A stretch of DNA of 64,000 nt from Seminibacterium arietis (GTDB taxonomy: Bacteria; Pseudomonadota; Gammaproteobacteria; Enterobacterales; Pasteurellaceae). Of the stretch, positions 1 through 7,830 are shown in pieces (position 1 is the stretch's first letter; each line of letters opens with the position of its first letter). Location of the stretch: contig NZ_JBHTJN010000011.1 of NCBI RefSeq assembly GCF_042675725.1, forward strand, positions 186,001 through 250,000, written 5' to 3'. The translations under genes were made by a program, and so were the position numbers. The notes beneath the pieces are model-generated. The model ran no database searches and was not told the origin of the DNA. It saw nothing but the letters and a program-made list of their open reading frames with translations.

Positions 1-921
1 TTTATACCATGGTACCTGTAACATCCAATCAATATAACTACGAACAACTGTCGCTTCAGCTGACATCATCGGCATCATTTTTAATTTTTGTAATTCTGCT
101 TCAACTTTTTGTTTTGCTTCAGCTGGCATTTTAGCAGCATCTATTTTTTGTCGAAGTTGCTCTACTTCACTTACAGTATTTTCTGTTTCTCCTAATTCCT
201 TTTGAATTGCTTTAATTTGTTCATTTAAATAATAATCTCTTTGACTTTTCTCCATCTGTTTTTTGACGCGTCCACGAATTCGTTTTTCTACTTGCATCAA
301 ATCAGTTTCACTTTCCATCAGCCCTAATAAATACTCAAAACGAGTTTGTACATTAGTTAACTCTAGAATAGCTTGTTTTTCACGAACAGAAACAGGCATA
401 TGTGCAGCTATAGTATCACTTAAACGTTCAGCATCAACAATACGATGTAGAGCAGAAATAATATCCGACTGAACTTTTTGATTTAACTTAGCATATTTTC
501 CAAACTCTTCTAAAACTAAACTTTTAACTACATCTAATTCTTTTTCATCACCTAACTGAGATTCTATAAGTTCGATATCCGCACAAAGCCATTCATCATT
601 GTCCTCGAGGTGGGTTATTTTTGCTCGCTGAATACCTTCAACTAATACTTTAACTGTACCATCGGGTAATTTAAGCAATTGAATAATATTAGCTACCGTA
701 CCAATACTATGAAGATCTTCAGTTGTAGGAGCCTCTAAATCTGCCTGCTTTTGAGATACTAGTAACAACTGTTTACTATTATTCATTGCTTCATCTAAAC
801 TGCGAATAGATCTAGCTCTTCCTACAAATAACGGCACAACCATGTAAGGAAAAACAACTACATCGCGTAAAGGTAGAACTGGGATACTTTTTTGTTTAAT
901 AGACTGTAAATTGCAATTCAT
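1..921 (-). CDS. lon: Lon ATP-dependent protease, N-terminal 307 residues (runs off the window)
   Basis: Reading leftwards from ATG at 921 the frame stays open to base 1, giving 307 residues. The start reads MNCNLQSIKQKSIPVLPLRD, followed by VVVFPYMVVPLFVGR, the typical beginning of the Lon substrate-binding domain. A long charged helical stretch follows (about residues 190-290, with VEKRIRGRVKKQMEKSQRDY). The AAA+ module and the Ser-Lys protease domain lie outside the window. Lon is a cytosolic hexamer that degrades misfolded and regulatory proteins. A GAGAG Shine-Dalgarno lies just upstream of the ATG, and a heat-shock-type promoter lies about 50-75 bp upstream. The gene is intact as far as it can be seen. 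Confidence 0.95.
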   Translation of the reverse strand, partial: MNCNLQSIKQKSIPVLPLRDVVVFPYMVVPLFVGRARSIRSLDEAMNNSKQLLLVSQKQADLEAPTTEDLHSIGTVANIIQLLKLPDGTVKVLVEGIQRAKITHLEDNDEWLCADIELIESQLGDEKELDVVKSLVLEEFGKYAKLNQKVQSDIISALHRIVDAERLSDTIAAHMPVSVREKQAILELTNVQTRFEYLLGLMESETDLMQVEKRIRGRVKKQMEKSQRDYYLNEQIKAIQKELGETENTVSEVEQLRQKIDAAKMPAEAKQKVEAELQKLKMMPMMSAEATVVRSYIDWMLQVPWYK

Positions 922-968
922 ATATGCTCTCTTTAATACTTAGATACTTAGCACTTGTATTCTCTCTA

Positions 969-996
969 AAATGGGGGCGTTCAAATAAAAATCAAG
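969..996 (-). promoter_or_regulatory. Sigma-32-type (heat-shock) promoter of lon
   Basis: On the minus strand the sequence has CTTGAT (996-991), 14 bases, then CCCCATTT (976-969). This matches the enterobacterial sigma-32 consensus CTTGAAA...CCCCATNT in both boxes and spacing. It points at lon, whose ATG is at 921, leaving a short leader. Lon belongs to the heat-shock regulon in E. coli. The assignment is by pattern only. Confidence 0.75.
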
Positions 997-1149
997 TACT
1001 ATCTAAAAAAAAGTGCAAGCACCAAAAATACTATATAAAAGTGGGAATTTAATATAACAAATAATAACTTGATGTTCTCCAGTTGAGGAAGATGATAACA
1101 AGTAAAAATATACGCTATCAACTACTTGCTCTCTTTGAATTACATTTTC

Positions 1150-1165
1150 TGTAAATTCATTTACA
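1150..1165 (+). promoter_or_regulatory. CRP-like operator upstream of glpT
   Basis: TGTAA-ATTCAT-TTACA is a symmetric match to the CRP site TGTGA-N6-TCACA, with 8 of 10 conserved bases. If the TATAAT at 1205-1210 is the -10, transcription would start near 1217. The site would then be centred about 60 bases upstream, the classic class I position. glpT is cAMP-CRP controlled in enterics. No convincing -35 is visible, as expected for an activated promoter. Confidence 0.5.
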
Positions 1166-1266
1166 TTTTATGTATAAAATAATTTCCAATATTTTAATTA
1201 TATGTATAATTATCGCCCTTGATGATATAAATCATTCGCTTATTTATAAACTAAAAGGAATATACT

Positions 1267-2607
1267 ATGTTTCAATTTCTCAAAGCCTCTCCACCTGCGG
1301 AGAAGAAAATAGCACCAAATCTCATTGATTCGGAATATAAAAAATTACGCTAGCAAGTATTTGCTAGTGTTTTTATTGGATATGCTGCGTATTACTTAAT
1401 TCGAAAAAATTTCTCTTTAGCAATGCCATATTTAATTGATGAATATGGTTTTACTAAAGCAGACTTAGGAACTGTTGGCGTTGCACTTTCACTTGCTTAT
1501 GGTTTTAGTAAATTTATTATGGGTAATGTATCTGATCGTAGTAACCCTAAATATTTCATCACTATTGGCTTACTATGCTCAGCAGCAGTAACTTTAATTT
1601 TCGGGTTAGTACCTGGTGTATTGTCTTCTATTCCAATCATGATCGTACTTTCGGCGTTAAATGGTTGGTTCCAAGGTATGGGATATCCGCCTGGTGCAAA
1701 AACAATGACTAACTGGTTTTCTACTTCTGAACGTGGAGTTTGGTGGAGCTGGTGGAACGTTTCGCACAATATAGGTGGTGGCTTAATTGGACCACTAGCA
1801 ATATTAGGGCTCGCAATTTTTGGTACATGGCAATCACTTTTCTACCTGCCTGCATTGATTGCAATAGTGCTTGCCTTCATTATGTTCTATTTAATGCATG
1901 ACACACCAGAATCAAAAGGGTTACCTCCAATTGATGAATATAAAGGCGAGAAAATTATTGAAAGAGTTGAGTCTGCTCATACTTTATCTTCTAAAGATAT
2001 TTTCTATAAGTATGTTCTCAATAATAAATTTCTTTGGGCAATCGCGGTCGCCAATGTGTTTGTTTATTTTATTCGCTACGGCATTATCGATTGGGCTCCA
2101 ACTTATCTAAAAGAAGTGAAACATTTTTCAGTAGATAAACAAAGTTGGGCATATTTCTTGTATGAATATGCAGGTATTTTTGGCATGCTAGCCAGTGGCT
2201 ATTTAAGCGATAAAGTTTTCAAAGGTCACCGAGCACCACCAATGCTATTATTTTTAGTCGGAGTACTTATTGCAATTTTTGTTTATTGGAAAAATCCAGC
2301 TGGTAATCCGTTAGTTGATAATATTTGCCTTGTCGCAATTGGTTTCTTGATTTACGGTCCTGTAATGATGATAGGCTTACAAGCTGCCGATTTAGTTCCA
2401 CGTGTTGCAACAGGTACTGCAACAGGCTTAACTGGTTTATTTGGTTACTTATTAGGTTCAGCAAGTGCAGGTTATGTAATGGGTAAACTGGTTGATTTAT
2501 TCGGTTGGGATGGCGGATTTTATGCCTTGATCATTTCATGTCTCTTAGCATTTTTGTTTATCGCATTAACATTATTTAAAAAAACTTCCAAACAACTAGA
2601 AAATTAA
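1267..2607 (+). pseudogene. glpT: Glycerol-3-phosphate transporter GlpT, interrupted by an amber codon
   Basis: The frame starts at ATG 1267 behind AAGGAA and encodes MFQFLKASPPAEKK. It reads to TAG at 1351-1353 (codon 29), then continues unbroken to TAA at 2605-2607, for 446 codons in all. The family has a Trp here (YRRLRWQ in E. coli GlpT), so TGG has become TAG. The rest is a normal major-facilitator antiporter (glycerol-3-phosphate in, phosphate out) with GYAAYYLIRKNF straight after the stop. The next ATG (1423) would lose the N-terminus and half of the first membrane helix, and has no good ribosome site. Without suppression or a sequencing error the gene is dead. No other frame damage is seen, which argues for a recent event. 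Confidence 0.85.
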
Positions 2608-2621
2608 ATTTCTATCCACAA

Positions 2622-2650
2622 TAGCCTATCAAATTCTGATAGGCTTATTC
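2622..2650 (+). terminator. Intrinsic terminator after glpT
   Basis: A 9-bp stem, AGCCTATCA (2623-2631) / TGATAGGCT (2637-2645), with a 5-base loop and a short T-rich tail lies 15 bases after the glpT stop. Confidence 0.7.
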
Positions 2651-3234
2651 AGTTTTATAAAACTAAACTACTCGACTAAAATCCTTGTCTCCTTTTTATA
2701 AAATACATTTAACTCATTGTTTTATTAGAACTTTTAATTTTATTACATCAAAATAACCGCATTTTATATTTAACTTTTATAGAAATGAGAATTTATTAAC
2801 AGAATAATGTTGAAAAAAATTACTGACTTATTCATAACTTACTCACTTAATGCATTATATGAATTTTCAAAAATACTCATTGATTTTACTATAAATTTAT
2901 TGATCAATGAGAATAAAACACACAGGATTACTGATAGTAAATAATAAGCTAGATCTACTTTTTATGACTTATCCAGTATTTCTGTGGATAACATTGTGAG
3001 TGTTAAATAGGATAACTTTTTATAACTTCAACCATCTACATAAAAAATATAAAATAGAACAAAATATTCCTTATTTATCAAACAGTTAATCGACTATAAA
3101 CAAGTAAAAAACTGACAATTTAAAATGCTAAATAATAGTGTATATTTTTTACACTCTCCATTTCCTATTACGCTTGACAACAATAACTAGCCTGTATCTT
3201 ACCTTCCTGCACTTACTAGAAGATCGTAACCATC

Positions 3235-3256
3235 AAAACTGGTCGGACCAGTTTTT
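3235..3256 (+). terminator. Terminator-like hairpin; end of a possible short RNA
   Basis: AAAACTGGT (3235-3243), loop CGG, then ACCAGTTTT (3247-3255) gives a 9-bp stem whose 3' arm runs into T residues. A TTGACA / TATCTT pair (3174-3179, 3195-3200; spacing 15, short) lies upstream, so a transcript of about 50 nt is conceivable. The three-base loop is tight, and the promoter is weak by spacing. Confidence 0.4.
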
Positions 3257-3300
3257 AACTATATGATTTAACTAATAATTAAGTAAAAACACTAAAGATA

Positions 3301-3334
3301 AGGTTAATAAAACTCTATAACCTATTTTTTTTTT
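3301..3334 (+). terminator. Weak hairpin followed by ten T residues upstream of the autotransporter
   Basis: AGGTTA (3301-3306) pairs with TAACCT (3318-3323), and after one A there are ten consecutive T (3325-3334). The 6-bp stem with a 11-base loop is weak, but the T tract is perfect. It may terminate an upstream transcript. The homopolymer itself could also vary in length. Confidence 0.35.
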
Positions 3335-3348
3335 AGAATAAGCATGAG

Positions 3349-3372
3349 CGGTTAGTCATTAATGATTAACCG
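3349..3372. repeat. 24-base palindrome in the leader of the autotransporter gene
   Basis: CGGTTA-G-TCATT is followed directly by AATGA-T-TAACCG, an inverted repeat perfect except for one G/T pair. It starts about 80 bases before the gene, so it could be an operator or an mRNA hairpin. No known regulator motif is recognised. Confidence 0.5.
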
Positions 3373-3453
3373 ATATGAGTTACTTTTTTACTAATACTTA
3401 AAAACATTCGTTAATTATTACTTATTCCCATAACATATTTGAGGATTGAACTA

Positions 3454-4254
3454 ATGAAAAAAAACTTAACTTTAACGTTACTTGCTACTATGATTGCTGG
3501 ATATGCTGTTGCAGAAGAAGCGCATGATACTACTGAAGCTAAACTTCGAGAAATAAATACACGGATTCATACACTGGAAGCACAGTTTTTTCAGAATGAG
3601 GGTGCTATTGCGGCTAACACTACTGATGTTGAAGAGCACAGCACTAGCATAGAAGCTAACACCACAAACATTCAGGCTAACACTGATAAAATTAGGGAAA
3701 ATACTTCTGATATTGCAATGAATAACGAAGATATCGAAACTAATATCAACAACATTTATGCAAACAAAAAAGCAATAGAAGCTAATGCTAGTGATATTGC
3801 AACTAATAAACAAAGCATTGATACAAACAAAAAAGCAATAGAAGCTAACGCTGAAAATATTGCAGCTAACAGCCAAAGTATCGAAACGAATAAAACTGCT
3901 ATCGAAATCAATAAAACTGCTATCGAAGCTAATACTACAGCAATTTCGCAATTAGCAACCAAAGAAGTGGCTGTTAATAGAAGTGATATTAATCGCTTAG
4001 ATCGTCGCGTAAATCATCTTGAAACAAAAGTAGAACGTGGTTTAGCAGCTCAATCTGCTTTATCAGGATTATTCCAACCTTATAATGTAGGAAAATTCAA
4101 TCTTTCTGCTGCCGTTGGTGGATACAATTCTCAGCACGCAGTTGCTATTGGTTCAGGTTTCCGTTTCAATGAAAAAATAGCTACTAAAGCAGGTGTGGCA
4201 TTCACATCAGGAGGTAATGTCAGCTACAACGTTGGTGTAAACTTTGAATTCTAA
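3454..4254 (+). CDS. Small YadA-like trimeric autotransporter adhesin
   Basis: I start at ATG 3454 (266 residues), behind GAGG at 3441-3444, rather than the in-frame TTG at 3439. Residues 1-20 are a signal peptide ending YAVA. Residues 52-164 are sixteen unbroken heptads of the type I-x-x-N-x-x-x. Ile sits at every a position except Val59, and Asn at every d position except His62. This is the N-at-d layer known from trimeric autotransporter stalks, where the core binds anions. Residues 170-205 form a more ordinary coiled coil. Residues 206-266 form the YadA-type beta-barrel anchor (four strands per chain, ending in Phe). There is no separate head domain, so it is essentially stalk plus anchor. 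It would sit as a trimer in the outer membrane and bind host ligands or serum factors. It stands alone between two terminators. Confidence 0.85.
   Translation: MKKNLTLTLLATMIAGYAVAEEAHDTTEAKLREINTRIHTLEAQFFQNEGAIAANTTDVEEHSTSIEANTTNIQANTDKIRENTSDIAMNNEDIETNINNIYANKKAIEANASDIATNKQSIDTNKKAIEANAENIAANSQSIETNKTAIEINKTAIEANTTAISQLATKEVAVNRSDINRLDRRVNHLETKVERGLAAQSALSGLFQPYNVGKFNLSAAVGGYNSQHAVAIGSGFRFNEKIATKAGVAFTSGGNVSYNVGVNFEF
3760..3852 (+). repeat. Near-identical 30-base copies, 63 bp apart, within the adhesin stalk
   Basis: The segments at 3760-3789 and 3823-3852 are almost identical and encode NKKAIEAN-A. They are separated by exactly three heptads (63 bp). Such in-frame repeats allow the stalk to lengthen or shorten by recombination without loss of frame. 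Confidence 0.7.
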
Positions 4255-4302
4255 TTAATAATTTACTGCTGTTTTATTATTTTAAAAATTCACTATAGAA
4301 CT

Positions 4303-4331
4303 ACCGCACTTTTAAAAAGTGCGGTTTTTTG
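4303..4331. terminator. Bidirectional terminator built from two inverted uptake signals
   Basis: ACCGCACTT (4303-4311) and AAGTGCGGT (4317-4325) are two Hin-type uptake sequences in inverted orientation, forming a stem followed by TTTTTT. It ends the autotransporter transcript. Confidence 0.8.
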
Positions 4332-4382
4332 TACTGTTTTTTCATAAAAAAATAATAAATAGCCCAATTTTAGACACAAAAA

Positions 4383-4414
4383 ATTCGGCATCATAATATA
4401 TTAAGATGCCGAAT
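4383..4414 (-). terminator. Terminator of pfkA
   Basis: The stem ATTCGGCATC (4383-4392) / GATGCCGAAT (4405-4414) has a 12-base AT loop. Read on the minus strand it is followed directly by a T tract. It lies 20 bases past the pfkA stop. Confidence 0.8.
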
Positions 4415-4434
4415 ATAATTCTATTTTTAATTAT

Positions 4435-5400
4435 TTAATCTAAACGTTTTGCCATTTTCAACCAGTCGGCTTTAAACTCACGTCTCATATTATTAATCGC
4501 ATCAATAATATCATGATGAACCAATTGCTCATTTTGGATACCAACACAGTACCCTCCCTTACCTTGCAAAAGCAAATCTACTGCATAGGCTCCCATACGG
4601 GACGCTAAAATGCGATCAAAAGCACAAGGTGTCCCCCCCCGTTGAATATGCCCTAACACTGTAGCTCTAGTCTCGTGTTTAACGCGTTCTTCAATTTCTT
4701 TTGCTAACATATTTACGTCACAAATTAATTCTGTAATTGCAATGATAGCATGACGCTTTCCTTTGATAATACTGCGTTCAATTTGCCGAATTAACTCTTC
4801 TCGGTTAAACTCAACTTCTGATGCTACAATATATTCACAACCACCAGCAATACCAGCCGAAATAGTAAGATCACTACAATGTCTGCCCATAATTTCTACA
4901 ATAGAAATCCGCTGATGTGAACTTGAAGTATCACGCAAGCGGTCTATTGCTTCAACCGCAGTTTGTAAAGCTGTTTGATAGCCAATAGTATAATCTGTTC
5001 CAGCTACATCATTATCAATAGTTCCAGGTATACCAATGCAAGGAAAACCATGCTCTTCTGTCAGTAATTTAGCTCCAATATAGGAACCGTCACCACCAAT
5101 AACAACAAGGGCATCAATTCCATGAGAGCGTAAAATTTCTGCACACTTTTCTCGTACATCTGGATTTTTAAATTCAGGAAAACGAGCAGAACCTAAAAAA
5201 GTTCCTCCTCGATTAATAATATCGGAAACACTATAACGTGTCATTTGTTGGATTTTATTATGATAAAGTCCATGATAACCATTATAAATACCATAAACTT
5301 CTAACCCTTCAGCTAAAGCAGAACGCACTACACCTCTAATGGCAGCGTTCATACCAGGTGCATCACCACCACTGGTTAATACAGCTACTTTTCTTATCAT
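4435..5400 (-). CDS. pfkA: ATP-dependent 6-phosphofructokinase
   Basis: This 321-residue protein has the standard bacterial length. It phosphorylates fructose-6-phosphate to fructose-1,6-bisphosphate, the committed step of glycolysis, as a cytosolic homotetramer. Visible motifs are the ATP-binding LTSGGDAPGMN near the N-terminus, GGDGS (about residue 103) and PGTIDND with the catalytic Asp (about 126-132). MGR (about 170) and GHIQRGGTPCAFDR near residue 250 also fit. The ATG at 5400 is used, with AGGG a little far upstream. The gene is monocistronic, with its own terminator. An eight-G run lies in the coding strand at 4633-4640. Confidence 0.97.
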   Translation of the reverse strand: MIRKVAVLTSGGDAPGMNAAIRGVVRSALAEGLEVYGIYNGYHGLYHNKIQQMTRYSVSDIINRGGTFLGSARFPEFKNPDVREKCAEILRSHGIDALVVIGGDGSYIGAKLLTEEHGFPCIGIPGTIDNDVAGTDYTIGYQTALQTAVEAIDRLRDTSSSHQRISIVEIMGRHCSDLTISAGIAGGCEYIVASEVEFNREELIRQIERSIIKGKRHAIIAITELICDVNMLAKEIEERVKHETRATVLGHIQRGGTPCAFDRILASRMGAYAVDLLLQGKGGYCVGIQNEQLVHHDIIDAINNMRREFKADWLKMAKRLD

Positions 5401-5554
5401 TGTTATATACCCTATAAAATTGAAATTAAAAACTATTGTTAAGATACTGCATTCAATATACTGACTCTAGTAAAATTTTCTCAAACAGCACCATAATTTG
5501 ATTTAAATCTAGTTAATACCTATAGATTATTAAATTAATATCTTTAAAGTGCGG

Positions 5555-6130
5555 TCACTTTTCAGAATATTTTAAACAGTCCCAAGTAAAAATAGGCTGT
5601 TTCTGAAATCGGTTAATTTCTTTATCTACAACATATTTTTTCAAGTAAGTTGCAATCTTTTTATTTGCTACATTCATAAATTTTTTATTTTTAGCCACTC
5701 GCAACGAGTATTTATATTGTATAAAACCACATAATGGAGTTTCAATCCCTTTAGCAATATCAATCTGCCAATTCTTATACTGCTTAGTCGGACGATAAAT
5801 AACATAGGATAGTAACTGATTATTTTTTTTCTGCACATCAAATCTAACTACATGACTTTTGCTAAATGCTTTATTCCTTAATGCAATACGTTGTTCTAAC
5901 GTTAGCGATGGCTGACTACGATCTTGTAACAATTCCACCGCACTTTTCCAGTCCTGCAGGCTATCTGTTTTTTGCACATAGAAATAGCGAATTATATTAC
6001 CTAAATCTTGATGCAATACTTGATAATACACTTTTTTGTCATGTTTTAACTTTTCTGGAGCATCTAATTTAGGTATACCAACGCAAGCTGTCAAAAAAAG
6101 TGAAACTAAAAAAACTATTATTTTCTTCAT
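5555..6130 (-). CDS. Small lipoprotein of unknown function, downstream of yaaA
   Basis: I choose ATG 6130 (191 residues, MKKIIVFLVSLFLTACVG) over the in-frame GTG at 6139. The ATG follows the yaaA stop after a single base, which suggests translational coupling. Residues 1-15 form a lipoprotein signal with lipobox L-T-A-C, so Cys16 should be acylated. No retention-breaking Asp follows it, so outer-membrane sorting is likely. The rest is soluble and basic-mixed (IRYFYVQKTDSLQDW), with no motif I recognise. A gene in the same place between pfkA and yaaA is known in H. influenzae as a hypothetical protein. An uptake signal overlaps the last codons. Confidence 0.8.
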   Translation of the reverse strand: MKKIIVFLVSLFLTACVGIPKLDAPEKLKHDKKVYYQVLHQDLGNIIRYFYVQKTDSLQDWKSAVELLQDRSQPSLTLEQRIALRNKAFSKSHVVRFDVQKKNNQLLSYVIYRPTKQYKNWQIDIAKGIETPLCGFIQYKYSLRVAKNKKFMNVANKKIATYLKKYVVDKEINRFQKQPIFTWDCLKYSEK

Positions 6131-6131
6131 T

Positions 6132-6923
6132 TTATTCACTTAAATCCCGTTTAAATACAAACTCATTTGCTGTTGAAGATTCTGTATCAAACCAATAACC
6201 GCCAAGATCAAATTCTTTAAGTTGCTCCGCTTCCATTAATCTATTTTGAATAATGTAACGACACATTAAACCACGTGCTTTTTTTGCATAAAAGCTGATA
6301 ATTTTGTATTTTCCATTTCTAAAATCTAAAAAGATAGGTTTAATAACATTTACTCTTAATTTATCCCCTTGAACAGCTTTGTAATATTCATCAGATGCTA
6401 AATTAATCAATGTTCTTTCGTTCTGATTATCTAATGTCTTTTGTATTAGCTGAGCGATTTTATCACCCCAAAAAGCATAAAGATCATTACCTTTTGCATT
6501 GGCTAATTTTGTTCCCATTTCTAAACGGTATGGTTGAATTAAATCCAATGGACGCAACAAACCATATAAACCTGATAAAATTCGCAAATTCTGCTGAGCG
6601 AATCCAATTTCATCAATATTCAATGTTTCTGCACTTAACCCAGTATAAACATCACCATTGAAAGCATAAATTGCTGCACGAGAGTTTTGTTCATCATGTT
6701 CTTTTTGCCATTCTGCAAAACGTGCTACATTTAACCCAGCTAATTTATCACTAATCGACATTAAAGATGCGAGTTCATTTGGTGAAAACTGACGACAAAT
6801 ACGGATTAATTGCTCACTGTAATTGGTCAATGATGGTTGTGAATAAGCTAATTTATCCGCTAAATCTTTTGGAAGTGCGGTATTACAATTCAACGTTTTT
6901 GCAGGAGAAATGATGACTAACAT
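6132..6923 (-). CDS. yaaA: YaaA family peroxide-stress protein (DUF328)
   Basis: 263 residues, the usual length. It starts MLVIISPAKTLN, the signature beginning of the family, and carries the conserved LSGLYGLLRPLDLIQPYRLEMG segment region near residue 115 and LINLASDEYYKAV near 168. YaaA lowers free iron and limits DNA and protein damage during hydrogen peroxide stress in E. coli. Its biochemistry is incompletely known, but the fold contains DNA-binding helix-hairpin-helix elements. It lies 10 bp downstream of ung and one base before the lipoprotein gene, so ung-yaaA-lipoprotein looks like one operon. Confidence 0.93.
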   Translation of the reverse strand: MLVIISPAKTLNCNTALPKDLADKLAYSQPSLTNYSEQLIRICRQFSPNELASLMSISDKLAGLNVARFAEWQKEHDEQNSRAAIYAFNGDVYTGLSAETLNIDEIGFAQQNLRILSGLYGLLRPLDLIQPYRLEMGTKLANAKGNDLYAFWGDKIAQLIQKTLDNQNERTLINLASDEYYKAVQGDKLRVNVIKPIFLDFRNGKYKIISFYAKKARGLMCRYIIQNRLMEAEQLKEFDLGGYWFDTESSTANEFVFKRDLSE

Positions 6924-6933
6924 TATTAGTTTC

Positions 6934-7620
6934 CTATAATTCTTTTGGTAAAATATCTAAAGGTAAATGCCAATTGATCGGTTTAATATTTGATTGAGCT
7001 AAATATTCATTTGCTTTTGAAAAATGACGACAACCTAAGAATCCACGATGAGCTGATAATGGTGACGGATGCGGGGAAGTTAGCACACAATGTCTATTGC
7101 TGTCAATAAACGCACCTTTTTTTTGAGCATGACTCCCCCATAATAAAAATACTAAATTTTCTCGTCCTTGATTTAATGCTGCAATAACTTGATCAGTAAA
7201 AAGTTCCCAGCCAAAATGAGCATGAGAATGTGCTTTTCCTCTCTCCACAGTTAAAACTGTATTCAATAAAAGCACTCCTTGTTTAGCCCATTCAACTAAA
7301 TAACCATGATGAGGAATTTCAAAATTAGGAATATCATCAGCAAGCTCTTTATATATATTTACTAATGAGGGCGGCGGAGCAACATTAGGTTTAACAGAGA
7401 AAGCTAATCCATGAGCCTGATTAGGACCATGATAAGGGTCTTGTCCCAAAATCACTACTTTAACTTGATCAAACTCAGTTAAACGAAAAGCATTAAAAAC
7501 CTCTGCTTGAGGTGGATAAATCGTTTTTCCTACCGCTCTTTCATGTCGTACTTGTTCTAAAATATGCAAAAAATAAGGTTGTTGCTTTTCAGCCCCAATC
7601 ATATCGCTCCAAGTTGCCAT
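6934..7620 (-). CDS. ung: Uracil-DNA glycosylase, family 1
   Basis: 228 residues. It removes uracil from DNA to start base-excision repair. The family-1 motifs are present in order: the water-activating GQDPYHG (about residues 60-66), the aromatic uracil pocket LAFSV, LLLNTVLTV near 120, and the minor-groove loop HPSPLSAHRGFLGC near 187. The ATG at 7620 begins MATWSDMIG, the usual family start. It is first in the putative ung-yaaA-lipoprotein operon and divergent from grcA. Confidence 0.97.
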   Translation of the reverse strand: MATWSDMIGAEKQQPYFLHILEQVRHERAVGKTIYPPQAEVFNAFRLTEFDQVKVVILGQDPYHGPNQAHGLAFSVKPNVAPPPSLVNIYKELADDIPNFEIPHHGYLVEWAKQGVLLLNTVLTVERGKAHSHAHFGWELFTDQVIAALNQGRENLVFLLWGSHAQKKGAFIDSNRHCVLTSPHPSPLSAHRGFLGCRHFSKANEYLAQSNIKPINWHLPLDILPKEL

Positions 7621-7751
7621 ATTTATGTATTCCCTTATTGTAATTTGTTAAAATTATAAATAACACTTAAACAATTTAACAGCACTAAAATAAGATTAAT
7701 TTATTTTAACTTTACAATTACTTAAATTCTGAGTAATTCATACAAAAATAA

Positions 7752-7779
7752 TTGAAAAAATCAAAAAACACGATAAAAT
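7752..7779 (+). promoter_or_regulatory. Promoter of grcA
   Basis: TTGAAA (7752-7757), 16 bases, then TAAAAT (7774-7779) lies about 50 bp before the gene. A strong AGGAGG ribosome site precedes ATG 7831. Confidence 0.55.
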
Positions 7780-7830
7780 GACCAGCAACTAAGTTCAAAT
7801 TTAAAACAAACTGCCAACAGGAGGCATTTT

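Larger units (their letters stand above)
922..1266. other. Divergent lon/glpT intergenic region (345 bp)
   Basis: The lon side holds the sigma-32-type promoter. The glpT side holds a symmetric CRP-like site at 1150-1165 and a TATAAT at 1205-1210, followed by a leader with an AAGGAA ribosome site just before ATG 1267. I see no open frame or other element of note between them. Confidence 0.6.
2651..3453. other. AT-rich gene-poor stretch with several hairpins (about 800 bp)
   Basis: No credible open frame is seen. The stretch holds an inverted TTATCCA/TGGATAA pair at 2969-2991, which includes one perfect DnaA box (TTATCCACA on the minus strand, 2991-2983), and a TTGACA promoter-like box at 3174-3179. 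It also holds a tight terminator-like hairpin at 3235-3256, a weak hairpin with a T10 tail at 3301-3334 and a 24-base palindrome at 3349-3372. The last three lie within 220 bp upstream of the autotransporter gene. Confidence 0.55.

Noticed and set aside
2650..3250. Replication origin
   Set aside because: Only one perfect DnaA box, few GATC sites and no origin-type neighbours.
3478..3951. Long open frames on the minus strand opposite the adhesin stalk
   Set aside because: They mirror the repeated I-x-x-N heptads, have no ribosome site and give low-complexity protein.
7752..7764. FNR-like TTGA...TCAA before grcA
   Set aside because: The two halves are one base too close for an FNR site (13 instead of 14 bases) and consist mostly of an A run, so it is better read as part of the -35 region.
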